From Bacillota bacterium (GTDB taxonomy: Bacteria > Bacillota > Clostridia > Acetivibrionales > Acetivibrionaceae), in contig JAEWSG010000183.1 of NCBI GenBank assembly GCA_023398495.1, positions 48,970 to 112,969 of the forward strand: 64,000 nt of DNA, given 5' to 3'. Below, piece by piece: positions 1 through 8,364 of this stretch; position 1 is the first letter of the stretch; each line of letters begins with the position of its first letter. Under the pieces are notes generated by a model. It had not been told where the DNA came from, did not search any database, and was given only the letters and a program-made list of their open reading frames with translations. The translations under genes and the position numbers were made by a program.

Positions 1-33
1 GAAAAAATAACATCCCATTCTCATATTTTGAAA

Positions 34-93
34 ACATTATCAAATCAAGTTTTTTCGTTATCCAGAATAGGAACTTATATTTTAGTCGTACCT
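34..93 (+). repeat. Dispersed repeat R1, copy 1
   Basis: A 60-bp segment that recurs with only one or two differences at 36453-36512, and more diverged at 51548-51606 and (inverted) at 1125-1176. The core contains CCAGAATAGGAACTTAT followed by TTTTAGTCGTACC. It ends about 40 bp before the next start codon. Orientation relative to neighbouring genes differs between copies, so it does not behave like a gene-specific promoter. Function unknown; a small non-autonomous mobile element is the simplest reading. Confidence 0.75.
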
Positions 94-136
94 AAATAAA
101 AAATAATCAAAACTACCCATAGTCAAGGAGAGAAAA

Positions 137-1123
137 ATGGCTAAAGAAATCAACTGGGGAATTATGGGCTGCGGAAGCATCGCAAAAGAGTTTGCAGAAG
201 CCTTGAAAGCTGTTTCTGGTGCTCGTTTAATTGCTGCAGCATCTAAAACAGGAAAAGCAAAACAATTTGCAGATGAATATAATTTGTCATACTACTATGA
301 CAATTATGAAGAGTTAGCTAGCTGTAAAGAATTAGACGTGGTATATATTGCAACAACTCACAACTTCCACTACGAAAACACCCTGCTGTGCCTGAATAAC
401 AACAAACATGTGCTGTGCGAAAAAGCATTTACGATAAATGCAAAGCAAGCATCCCAACTTATTAAAACAGCCAGGGAAAAGAAACTTTTCCTAATGGAGG
501 CCATGTGGACAAGGTTTTCCCCCGCAATCGACATGTTAATCAGGATGCTTAATGATGGTGCAATAGGGGCTATTAAAAGTCTTAAAGGAGATTTTTGTAT
601 AGATATTCCCTTTAATCCAAAGCACAGGCTTTATGACCCCAACTTAGCGGGAGGTGCCCTTTTAGACTTGGGAATATATCCCATTACGTTAGCATGTATG
701 GTCCTTAGGAAGTATCCAATAGAAGTAACGGGAACTTTAAATATTGGTAAGACAGGCATAGATGAAGAATCACATTACCTTTTAAAGTTTGACAGAGGAG
801 AAACAGCACTTCTATCTTCTGCATGTACGTACAGAGCACCTGTAAACTTTATAATATATGGTACTAAAGGTCAAATCATTGTGCCGGACTTCTACTTTCC
901 CTCAAAACTGATATTGACCCTTAACGGAAAATCTGAAGAAACAATCAATGTTCCTTATACTTCAACCGGAAAAAATTACGAGGCAGTAGAGGTTATGAAA
1001 TGTCTGCATAATAATAAGATTGAAAGCGATAAGCAAACGCTATATGATACGCTTAAGATAGTGGAAATCATGGATTCAATAAGAGGGTCAGTTCTAAAGT
1101 ATCCAGGCGAAGACAATTTTTGA
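137..1123 (+). CDS. Gfo/Idh/MocA family NAD(P)-dependent oxidoreductase
   Basis: A 328-residue cytosolic dehydrogenase of the Gfo/Idh/MocA family, which oxidises or reduces sugar and polyol substrates with NAD(P). The N-terminus carries the Rossmann dinucleotide loop GIMGCGSIAKEF (residues 8-19). The family motif that usually reads EKP is EKAFTINAKQA here (around residue 95), and GGALLDLGIYPI (about 172-183) is the usual alpha/beta domain signature of this family. AAGGAGAG precedes the ATG by about 5 bases, which fixes the start. The gene stands alone: R1 repeats lie on both sides in inverted orientation and the next gene converges on it. Substrate cannot be assigned from sequence; trans-dihydrodiol dehydrogenase-like or scyllo-inositol dehydrogenase-like activities are possible. 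Confidence 0.93.
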   Translation: MAKEINWGIMGCGSIAKEFAEALKAVSGARLIAAASKTGKAKQFADEYNLSYYYDNYEELASCKELDVVYIATTHNFHYENTLLCLNNNKHVLCEKAFTINAKQASQLIKTAREKKLFLMEAMWTRFSPAIDMLIRMLNDGAIGAIKSLKGDFCIDIPFNPKHRLYDPNLAGGALLDLGIYPITLACMVLRKYPIEVTGTLNIGKTGIDEESHYLLKFDRGETALLSSACTYRAPVNFIIYGTKGQIIVPDFYFPSKLILTLNGKSEETINVPYTSTGKNYEAVEVMKCLHNNKIESDKQTLYDTLKIVEIMDSIRGSVLKYPGEDNF

Positions 1124-1124
1124 C

Positions 1125-1176
1125 AAGGTATGGCTAAAATATAAGTTCCTTCTGTGGATAGCGAAAAAACTTGATT
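1125..1176 (-). repeat. Dispersed repeat R1, inverted copy
   Basis: Read on the minus strand this matches R1 copy 1 over about 50 bp with roughly five or six differences, sharing AATCAAGTTTTTTCG, GGAACTTATATTTTAG and a final ACCTT. It begins immediately after the stop codon of the diguanylate cyclase gene and lies between two convergent genes. With copy 1 it brackets the oxidoreductase gene as an inverted pair. Confidence 0.7.
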
Positions 1177-2220
1177 CTAAATCATGCCTGTCTTTTTAAG
1201 ATATTGTTCTCTAAACTCCTCAAAGATCTCCTTATAAAGCTGAGAGTTATTTCTTCCCAGCTTTTTAGCCTGGTAAAGAGCAATATCTGACTGCAAAATC
1301 AAACCATCCTTATTTTTTGCAAGTTCAGGATATATTGAATATCCTATTGATAAAGTAACTTTATCTGACGGTGCACAAAACTCTTCCAAATCGGTCATTT
1401 TCCCAAATGCTATTCTTATCAACTCAATCACTACTGATATACTTTCTATATTTGTATCAGGCAACAATATGGCGAACTCATCTCCTCCATATCTACAAAC
1501 AGTGTCCTGTTCCCTTGTTTCATTCATAAATATTTGTGAGGTTTTACATAGCAGCAAATCCCCTGCTTTATGCCCATATTTATCGTTATACATTTTAAAA
1601 TTATCCAAATCAATCATAATCATTCCTAATGAACTGTTTGTATCATTAGCTCTCTCTATTTCTTCTATAAGCTTTGTCTGAAAATACCGGTGATTGAAAG
1701 CACCGGTTACTCCATCTATATTCGCTAGAAATTCCAATCTTTTGATGTTCTTTTTCCCCTTAGCAGATGCACATGCGATAATGATACAAGCAATTATAAG
1801 AACGACTCTTGTAGCTGACAAGGAAAAAAAAAGCCCCACAGTGCTATCCGTTATTCTAATTAATTCACCTGACAATTGAGTTGTATTTTGTTCCAGAAAC
1901 AACGCTATCTGCCTTGAAGTAACATACAAGGTAAAGGCAGCCATACCGTTTCCAACTATGCACAGCACCATTCCCAGGTACCCAACACTATAAGATATAT
2001 AAAGAGAAAGTCCAATTTCCACAACTGATATTATAGCCCTGATGTTAACCGAAAATGCCTTAGCACCCTGCAAGCACAAAATAGAAATATACACTAAAAC
2101 CCAAAACAATACCTTTAGCGAAATCTTTTCTTTTACCGCTATTAATAGTTTTGAATATATGTTGGTATCATCTTGAAAATCATTATCTTTACTAGCCTGT
2201 TTAATAATTGTAGTCACCAT
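1177..2220 (-). CDS. Membrane-bound diguanylate cyclase (GGDEF)
   Basis: A 347-residue protein that should make cyclic di-GMP from two GTP at the inner face of the membrane. The N-terminal 150 residues hold about four hydrophobic segments without a recognisable sensor fold. The C-terminal GGDEF domain (about 175-335) begins at FLANIDGVTGAFNHRYF and has the intact catalytic motif YGGDEFAILLP. The inhibitory I-site RxxD is present as REQD, exactly five residues before GGDEF, so product inhibition is expected. No EAL or HD-GYP domain follows. AAGGGAA lies 8 bases before the ATG. Its stop codon directly abuts an R1 repeat. The stimulus sensed is unknown. Confidence 0.93.
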   Translation of the reverse strand: MVTTIIKQASKDNDFQDDTNIYSKLLIAVKEKISLKVLFWVLVYISILCLQGAKAFSVNIRAIISVVEIGLSLYISYSVGYLGMVLCIVGNGMAAFTLYVTSRQIALFLEQNTTQLSGELIRITDSTVGLFFSLSATRVVLIIACIIIACASAKGKKNIKRLEFLANIDGVTGAFNHRYFQTKLIEEIERANDTNSSLGMIMIDLDNFKMYNDKYGHKAGDLLLCKTSQIFMNETREQDTVCRYGGDEFAILLPDTNIESISVVIELIRIAFGKMTDLEEFCAPSDKVTLSIGYSIYPELAKNKDGLILQSDIALYQAKKLGRNNSQLYKEIFEEFREQYLKKTGMI

Positions 2221-2757
2221 ATAATTTTCCCTTTTCTTTGAGTGTCTAAAGTCTTGCTATGATTATTATAAAAATTAATACTACACAATTATTTACTTTA
2301 CTTTTGCTGTAATGGCAATGTTCTCAAATTGAAATGCCTAACATCGGAACTATATTACATTCAGAACCCTTCTTTTACAATAACTATATCATACACTAAA
2401 ATAAGGATAAATGAAAGTATATTTTTAGAACTAATAATAAAAAAAGAAATTCAGATAATTATATTAAAGAATACTACTCTTATAGTAGTCTATCTTTTTT
2501 ATCTATACAAAAATTCTATCTTTTTTAAAAACACTTCTTATTTTATAATATAACTAACTGTCTATTCAAGCCTTTTGACAACTTTTGAACATTAATGCAA
2601 ATAGCCGGGCAATGCCGGCAATTTGCATTAATCTATAGCTTTCGTAGAACTAAACCGCAGTACTCCTGTACGTGTAAACAAGCCGAGTGCAAAATCATAA
2701 AGTCCATTTCCATACCTTATCGACAGTAAAGCATAACCGTAATCAATGTTATTTTAG
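2221..2757. other. AT-rich intergenic region with a strong hairpin at 2591-2632
   Basis: No gene is supported in these 537 bases; the short open frames are AT-rich and lack ribosome binding sites. At 2591-2632 the sequence ATTAATGCAAAT pairs with ATTTGCATTAAT and, after one A-A mismatch, GCCGG pairs with CCGGC around a six-base loop. No T-run follows on either strand, so it is not a standard intrinsic terminator. It lies downstream of the minus-strand gene 2758-3894 and could protect or process its 3' end. Confidence 0.5.
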
Positions 2758-3894
2758 CTATGGAAGCACCTTTTTACTTGTATACTGCATCGCTATTCTG
2801 TTTTCCGGTTTAACATCTACGAAGTACAGTATAAGTAAGAAAAACCACTCGAAAGGCTTCATTAAAATATACACAAAATCCGCACGCCAACTGGTTGTTA
2901 GGTGTTTTGATACAGGGTATCCGTATTTATCATAAATATACCTAATAAATTTGTGAATCCGAGGTGTTTTCTCCTGTATAAGTTGTTCAAAGGCATTTGC
3001 TATACAAAGCTGCCTGTTCACCACAATTTTCGCCCCATACCTCATACCCATTCTTGTTGGTTTTACCAACTTCTTGTGACCATTTAATGCAACTGTACAA
3101 AGGTAATGCCCATGGTATTCAATGGGAGGAGGTGATACTTTTTGTGATAAAGTCCAGTCACTTGTTTCCGTAAACACTTTAATTATGGAGTCAGGTGATT
3201 GGCCAAACAGCACAAGAATAATAAGTAGAACACCGAGCAACGGGATCAACATAACAAAAGCAGCTAAATACCAGTTTTTACTGCCAGTGAGTATTGTCTG
3301 ACAAAAATTAAGAAAACGGTTTTCATAAGCAACTCCATTTTCTTCTTGATTCTTTAAATGTATATTTATAACCTGTCTCAAAAGACGGACAGAACACAAA
3401 ATATAATTTAATGGGAACAGGGTTAAATAAATCACATCAAAAGGTACCATCGTTTCCTTACTTAAAAAGTTCCTGGATAGTTGTATTATAAATAGAATTC
3501 CTAAAACCATTCCAATATAAATTGCTGATATGCACATAAGGCTTTTAATAGGAGACAGTCTTCCCTTCTTTTTCCTGAGGATTAAGTATCCTGCTATTGC
3601 AATAAGAGCAAAAACTATAAATGTCAGGCTATGTTCATATGAGATAGGCGTATGAAGCCGAAAGGTTGAGGGTTCCAAAACAATTGCCTTTCTATAATCC
3701 TTTGGATCCCAGAAAATAAACAAAAGCAAAGAAAATGGAATACCCAAAACAAAAGTTAGTACATCTGTTAGCTTTTCTAATACCGGCCTCTTTTTGACCA
3801 AATTAATTATATTAAATACCGTAATTGCCACTGGCATAATAAAAAAAACAAAAGCAATAATAATTAACCAAAAAATACCTATCACTTGCTCCAT
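2758..3894 (-). CDS. Polytopic membrane protein, possibly DUF6688-like
   Basis: A 378-residue integral membrane protein with about six hydrophobic segments in the first 240 residues, then a soluble stretch and one more hydrophobic segment near residue 350. The soluble part contains EYHGHYLCTVALNGHKK, MGMRYGAKIVVNRQLCIANAF and KYGYPVSKHL. I associate this pattern with the uncharacterised DUF6688 family, but only from memory. I chose the ATG at 3894, giving MEQVIGIF, because AGGGGGAG lies 6-7 bases before it; an upstream ATG at 3921 would put the Shine-Dalgarno inside the gene. Monocistronic, with no informative neighbour. Function unknown. Confidence 0.8.
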   Translation of the reverse strand: MEQVIGIFWLIIIAFVFFIMPVAITVFNIINLVKKRPVLEKLTDVLTFVLGIPFSLLLFIFWDPKDYRKAIVLEPSTFRLHTPISYEHSLTFIVFALIAIAGYLILRKKKGRLSPIKSLMCISAIYIGMVLGILFIIQLSRNFLSKETMVPFDVIYLTLFPLNYILCSVRLLRQVINIHLKNQEENGVAYENRFLNFCQTILTGSKNWYLAAFVMLIPLLGVLLIILVLFGQSPDSIIKVFTETSDWTLSQKVSPPPIEYHGHYLCTVALNGHKKLVKPTRMGMRYGAKIVVNRQLCIANAFEQLIQEKTPRIHKFIRYIYDKYGYPVSKHLTTSWRADFVYILMKPFEWFFLLILYFVDVKPENRIAMQYTSKKVLP

Positions 3895-4184
3895 ACTACT
3901 CCCCCTTTTACAAAGAATCATTCATACATCATCACAAGCTTCAATCATAGCAATAAGTTCTTCTTTAAACAATCAAGTGAGCCTATAGATGGAAAACTAT
4001 AATTAATAACCATATTACTACAAATTGTGCAATGTGTGCAATAAGCATGTAGAAACATGTGACTTTTGCATGAAAAATATCTATTAATATTTACAAAATC
4101 GCAAAATTACCATAAAATAGTTATACAAGCTTAATTTTGAGAATTTACTATGTTATAGGGGGATGTTATACAGGGATGATTACA

Positions 4185-5345
4185 ATGAATAATCTTTTTT
4201 ATTATATATTGCCATCTATATCCGTTATTTTTTCTTTATCTATGATTTTATTTTCATTTATGAGAGGCAAAAAAAGTCCAGTTCTGTATTCTTTCATTTT
4301 TTGTCATGTTATCTCTACAATATGGACTACAGGCCAAATACTTGAAAATGCCAGTACTACTGAAGAACAAAAATGGATAGCAACCATAATAAAATACTCT
4401 GCTGTCGTTTATATGGGTGCCGCATGGTTTACTTTTACTCTACTGTACACCGATAGAGTAAAAAATTTAAGAAAAACTCTAGTAATGATTTATATATTAC
4501 CAGTAGTATTTAATATTGCAGTGATAACCAATAAATATCACTTTCTATTTTTCTCTGACTATGCACTTGAACGCAAAACTTATGGTCTTCTTTTCTGGCT
4601 TCATACCGTGGCATCATATTTATACCTTATTATTTCTATAGTTATTTTATTAATGACCCGCTTTAAAAGCGTTGAAAAATATAGAATCCAGTATACTTTT
4701 TTGGCCATATCCATCTTTCTTCCAACTGCTATGAATATACTTTATATTTCAAGAGTAATCAAGCATCTAACTGATTTTACTCCTATCGGTTTTGCATTTT
4801 CTTCGTTTATCTTTTTTGTCGCCTTTTTTAAGTACCGCTTTTTAAACCTTTTGCCAGTCGCAATCACCAGTATACTTGATGCAATACCTCAAATAATATT
4901 AGCCGTAGACTCGAATAATGAAATTAACTATTCCAATAAAGCCTTTCACAATTTTTTGCCCCAGTACAAACCATCCATACAAAATAGCATTTCCACATTT
5001 AATGAATATCTCAAGAAAAAGGTTTATATTGACCAAAAAAATCTTTTGGTTTTAAACCGTCTAGCATCAGCAGATAATGATTCGTTTAATGAAGAATTTG
5101 AATTTAAATGGCCAAATTTAAACAAAACTATATTCTTTCTCATAAATGTAATTCCTATACAGGAGAAAGGCAGCCTGATTGGAAAAGTTATTATATTCAG
5201 TGACGTAACAGAATACAAACACTTAATTAATGAAAATATCCGGAAAAACGAGTCTTTGTCATTGATGACCCAAAGACTTTTAGAAATGAGCCTTTCCCAC
5301 AGTGAAGCTTCGCCTTGCAGTGAGAAGCCTCCAAGCAGCCAGTGA
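4185..5345 (+). CDS. 7TM-PAS sensor protein lacking a histidine kinase domain
   Basis: About 386 residues. The first 225 form seven hydrophobic segments like the N-terminal 7TM sensor region of clostridial and bacillary histidine kinases; a PAS domain follows (about 240-345, from AITSILDAIPQIILAVDSN to GKVIIFSDVTEYKHL). Where a dimerisation/phosphoacceptor helix should start (NESLSLMTQRLLEMSLS) the protein stops after the odd tail HSEASPCSEKPPSSQ. No H-box, N-box or ATP-binding region is encoded here or in the next 180 bases. It is therefore either a truncated kinase remnant or a stand-alone ligand-binding receptor. The ATG at 4185 has AGGGAT seven bases upstream; an in-frame ATG at 4176 is the alternative. 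The downstream gene converges. Confidence 0.75.
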   Translation: MNNLFYYILPSISVIFSLSMILFSFMRGKKSPVLYSFIFCHVISTIWTTGQILENASTTEEQKWIATIIKYSAVVYMGAAWFTFTLLYTDRVKNLRKTLVMIYILPVVFNIAVITNKYHFLFFSDYALERKTYGLLFWLHTVASYLYLIISIVILLMTRFKSVEKYRIQYTFLAISIFLPTAMNILYISRVIKHLTDFTPIGFAFSSFIFFVAFFKYRFLNLLPVAITSILDAIPQIILAVDSNNEINYSNKAFHNFLPQYKPSIQNSISTFNEYLKKKVYIDQKNLLVLNRLASADNDSFNEEFEFKWPNLNKTIFFLINVIPIQEKGSLIGKVIIFSDVTEYKHLINENIRKNESLSLMTQRLLEMSLSHSEASPCSEKPPSSQ

Positions 5346-5452
5346 TTTAGCAATAAGAAATTTCTAGTTATTGAAAACGAAACAAGCTTTCCACTTATTT
5401 CGTTCTGAAGTACTTATTGTTCTCCAGGTCAAAAGTTTACTTTATATCCTAA

Positions 5453-5500
5453 GGCTGATTAACAAAATAAATTTCTAGAATTTAATTTTGTTAATCAGCC
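5453..5500. terminator. Inverted repeat between convergent genes
   Basis: A perfect 16-bp stem, GGCTGATTAACAAAAT paired with ATTTTGTTAATCAGCC, extended by further A/T pairing to a CTAG centre. It lies between the 3' ends of the 7TM-PAS gene and the DUF218 gene. Neither strand has a clear T-run after it, so I read it as a probable bidirectional 3'-end structure rather than a textbook terminator. Confidence 0.55.
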
Positions 5501-5529
5501 AAAAACATAGGATGTGCAATTTGCATAAT

Positions 5530-6309
5530 TCAATTATCAAAAACCCAAGACTTCATTACTGCGAAAAACTCTCTAAGATAGTTATTGGGTAAAGTATAGA
5601 AAGGTGTTATGCACGGCATTCCATATGCTTTGAACCCGAAGCGTTCTGCCAGCATTTTGGCTCTGAATATATGAAATCTGTTTGTTACAATAAGCACCTT
5701 ATTATTTCTTTCGGAATGGGACAAATTATCCAGCAGTGCTTTGGTATTTTTAATATTCTCCAATGTGCTTGTAGACTGTTCTTCCATTATTATTCTATCT
5801 TCGGTTATACCTTTGCCTGTCAGATATTCTTTCATTGCGAATGCCTCAGAAACTTCCTCATCAAATCCCTGCCCACCTGAAACAACAATTTTGACAAGGG
5901 GATTTTCGCAAACATACTCTATACATTTGTCCAGCCTCAGCTGAAGTGGGCCTGACGGTTTATTCCTGCTGTCTAAACCTGCACCTAAGACAACAACATA
6001 ATCCACAATAGTATCTGATTCATCTACACCACCAAAAATAATTATACTTTCAACCAACACAAAAAGCGAAACACAAAGTGCAATCAGACAAGCTGCTATT
6101 TTACGCAGGATACTACTTTTTATCAACATGAAGGCAGGATTTATGTTTTTTATTACGGCATAAGTTAAAAATACTATACCAATAATGCCCGGGAGCAGTA
6201 CCTCCAGGTTAAGAATTTTGGGTACCAATGCACTAACAAACAGAGTATCTGCAATTCCTACAAAGCCCGCCAGAATCAATAATTTACACCTGATTTTTTT
6301 CTGCTTCAC
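5530..6309 (-). CDS. DUF218 (YdcF/SanA-like) membrane protein
   Basis: About 259 residues. Three or four hydrophobic segments fill the first 90 residues, followed by a DUF218 domain: YVVVLGAGLDSRNKPSGPL, VKIVVSGGQGFDEEVSEA, MEEQSTSTLENIKNTK and LIVTNRFHIFRAKMLAERF. Family members such as SanA and YdcF are linked to envelope integrity; the chemical activity is not established. The start I prefer is the GTG at 6309, six bases after GGAGGTGA; the longer frame opening with TTG at 6324 would overlap that ribosome binding site. It lies 17 bases after the anti-sigma gene stop and so is the third gene of the sigma/anti-sigma operon, which supports an envelope role. Confidence 0.88.
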   Translation of the reverse strand: MKQKKIRCKLLILAGFVGIADTLFVSALVPKILNLEVLLPGIIGIVFLTYAVIKNINPAFMLIKSSILRKIAACLIALCVSLFVLVESIIIFGGVDESDTIVDYVVVLGAGLDSRNKPSGPLQLRLDKCIEYVCENPLVKIVVSGGQGFDEEVSEAFAMKEYLTGKGITEDRIIMEEQSTSTLENIKNTKALLDNLSHSERNNKVLIVTNRFHIFRAKMLAERFGFKAYGMPCITPFYTLPNNYLREFFAVMKSWVFDN

Positions 6310-6326
6310 CACAATCACCTCCAACT

Positions 6327-7562
6327 TCAGCCTTCTTCAATAATCAAAGTGTCTATGACATAATTTCCCGAAGTAACATCTTCAAGGTATTTGATATAGA
6401 CCGCCTGTTCATTTTTTAGATCAAAGCTGTGCTCCATTTTATTGTCCCGAACCTTAAATAATTGGAGCAATTTATCTGAATTTGATGCTTTTACCTTCTG
6501 TTTTATGAAGGCCTCCATAAAAATCGCCTTATTATCGGAATTTCTGCTGTCATAATCTTCGTCAAAACCATATCTGCTGTGATTGAGCCTGAAGGTCACA
6601 AAAAACTTCGCCATTTTACCATCTAAATGCTGCTTGCCCTTATCGAGATGAATTGAAATATTCTGACTTGGATCGTCGTAATTCATTTTATAAGGAATAT
6701 CTACATCTACTCCTCCAAGAAGATCCACAATATCACTTAAGCCTTCAAAATCAAACTTAATATACTGGTCAACAGCTATCCCAAACTTTTCTCTTATCAC
6801 GTCCGACAGAAAGCTGACTGAGCCTGATTGGAACTTACCCTTATAGCCCATTTGAGATGCAATTGCATGGACATTTTTTATCCTATAGGCATAAGAAACA
6901 TCCAGTGTCCTATCATATGACAGCTTATTTTCTACATAAGAACTATAATCAATTTTTATATTTTCCGGTATTATTATAACTTTCAAATGCTTATTTTTTT
7001 TATCAATACTGAGAACACAAATCAAATCATATGTTCCAGTTTTTTCTCCAACGAGCAAAATATTCGTACTATCTTTGCTGACAACACTATCAGATGCAAA
7101 GCCTCCTTCAGTAAGCCTTGGCCTTTCAAGACCGGAAGTATCCGGATTTTCAGTAATGCGTCCATCCCCATGCTTCAAAGTAACATCCACTTTGTTTGTA
7201 ATGTTTGAAATTATAGCCTGATTGTTCAATACAAGTGCCAACATGATTACTGCCACAGCCACCTTAACCAATACAGCCTTACTGGGAATCACTCTGTTAA
7301 CAAACGAAAACAAACGGTATTTTAAAGGATTCTTACCATACTTGCCAAAAGGAATACTTGCCATCAACTTATCTTTTGGACAACTCATTCTTCCAATGCT
7401 TTCTTCTTTCCTGAATGAATCAATTATGGTTTTGTCCTTTGACAGTTCACCTCTGCACTTTTCACATGAATCAAGGTGCTCTTCAAACTTTTTCATTTCT
7501 TCAAGGCTTAACAAATTGTCATTATATGAAAATATATAATTCGTGTCATACATGCATTTCAT
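6327..7562 (-). CDS. Zinc-finger anti-sigma factor fused to a degenerate LytR-CpsA-Psr domain
   Basis: A 411-residue single-pass membrane protein. The cytosolic N-terminus (1-60) is a zinc-finger anti-sigma domain with HLDSCEKC, the H-x3-C-x2-C signature, so it should bind and hold the sigma factor encoded just upstream. One transmembrane helix follows at about 95-115. The external part (about 165-400) is LCP-like: TNILLVGEKTGTYDLICVLS, FDFEGLSDIVDLLGGVDVDIP, HLDKGKQHLDGKMAKFF. LCP ligases attach undecaprenyl-linked glycopolymers to the wall, but key residues are changed: the usual SIPRD reads IIPEN and the RxxRQ element reads RNSDNK. That points to a ligand-sensing rather than catalytic role (inference). 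The ATG at 7562 has GGAGGTGG upstream. Confidence 0.88.
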   Translation of the reverse strand: MKCMYDTNYIFSYNDNLLSLEEMKKFEEHLDSCEKCRGELSKDKTIIDSFRKEESIGRMSCPKDKLMASIPFGKYGKNPLKYRLFSFVNRVIPSKAVLVKVAVAVIMLALVLNNQAIISNITNKVDVTLKHGDGRITENPDTSGLERPRLTEGGFASDSVVSKDSTNILLVGEKTGTYDLICVLSIDKKNKHLKVIIIPENIKIDYSSYVENKLSYDRTLDVSYAYRIKNVHAIASQMGYKGKFQSGSVSFLSDVIREKFGIAVDQYIKFDFEGLSDIVDLLGGVDVDIPYKMNYDDPSQNISIHLDKGKQHLDGKMAKFFVTFRLNHSRYGFDEDYDSRNSDNKAIFMEAFIKQKVKASNSDKLLQLFKVRDNKMEHSFDLKNEQAVYIKYLEDVTSGNYVIDTLIIEEG

Positions 7563-7637
7563 TGATACCACCTCCAAAATATAATTTTCTTCTTTAAAAA
7601 ATTTGTTCTTTAGCAAACTTCAGAAAATATTGTTCCG

Positions 7638-8216
7638 CTATTTGCTACAGCGGAATTTACTACTTTGATTGCAGCCGTCGCTGCTGTATGTTATAGAGTA
7701 CTCTTTACATAACCGCTCTCTTGCTCTGAAAATTTTCATTTTCACTGCACCCGCAGACATGCTGAAAACAAGTCCGATTTCTTTAAACGAAAGGTCCTGG
7801 TAATACCGGAGAATCATCATTGTCTTTAAATCTTGATCCATAGAAGCAAGAATTGATCTTAAGAGATCCTTATTGTGTATGGAATCAATGCAACCATCCT
7901 GAAAATCCAAATTTTCAGACATTATTTCAATGTCCAGATATGTAGTTTTAATTGCTTTTCTTTTCCTTATATCCTTTATCGTATTAACGGCAATCTTATA
8001 TATCCAGGTATTAAAGGCCCACTTGCTATTGTATTTATATAGGTTTTTATACACTTTTATAAATACTTCCTGAATGATATCCTCTGCATCCTCTTTAGAA
8101 ATAAATAATTTCAGACAAAGTGTCATTAGTTTGTGGTAGTACTTATCTATAAGAAGTGAAAAGCTCTCCTCATTTCCGGCCAAAATATCTTTAACAATTT
8201 CCTCGTCAGTTATCAT
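7638..8216 (-). CDS. ECF-type RNA polymerase sigma factor
   Basis: A 192-residue sigma-70 family factor with region 2 (about 25-95, including DAEDIIQEVFIKVYKN and FNTWIYKIAVNTIKD) and region 4 (about 120-175, DLSFKEIGLVFSMSAGAVKMK). It should direct RNA polymerase to a small regulon, held inactive by the zinc-finger anti-sigma factor encoded 75 bases downstream. The last 15 or so codons, encoding SSDGCNQSSKFRCSK, lie inside a copy of the H1 palindromic repeat, so the natural C-terminus appears to have been replaced or extended by an inserted element. No convincing autoregulatory ECF promoter could be picked in the 160 bases upstream. Regulon unknown; envelope stress is likely from its partners. 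Confidence 0.93.
   Translation of the reverse strand: MITDEEIVKDILAGNEESFSLLIDKYYHKLMTLCLKLFISKEDAEDIIQEVFIKVYKNLYKYNSKWAFNTWIYKIAVNTIKDIRKRKAIKTTYLDIEIMSENLDFQDGCIDSIHNKDLLRSILASMDQDLKTMMILRYYQDLSFKEIGLVFSMSAGAVKMKIFRARERLCKEYSITYSSDGCNQSSKFRCSK
7648..7684 (-). repeat. Palindromic repeat H1, copy inside the sigma-factor 3' end
   Basis: On the minus strand this reads GGCTGCAATCAAAG, then TAGTAAATTCCGCTG. It matches the H1 copy at 27721-27760 in about 26 of 28 positions and resembles the copy at 36782-36823. It overlaps the last codons and stop region of the ECF sigma gene. Confidence 0.75.
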
Positions 8217-8364
8217 CCTATGTTATCACCTTCTTAAGTGTTTGATCTATGTACTTTTTATGTTTTCGGACTGCTTTTTATTGCATTTTGCTCATCTGTT
8301 ACATATATAATATACGATATTTAATTTAAAGAGTAACGAAGGATTATGTTTTTTCAACAAAAAA

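Noticed and set aside
34..93. R1 contains GAATAGGAACTT, which matches 12 of 13 bases of a yeast FRT arm
   Set aside because: There is no inverted partner arm at eight-base spacing in any copy, so this is coincidental and no FLP-type site is present.
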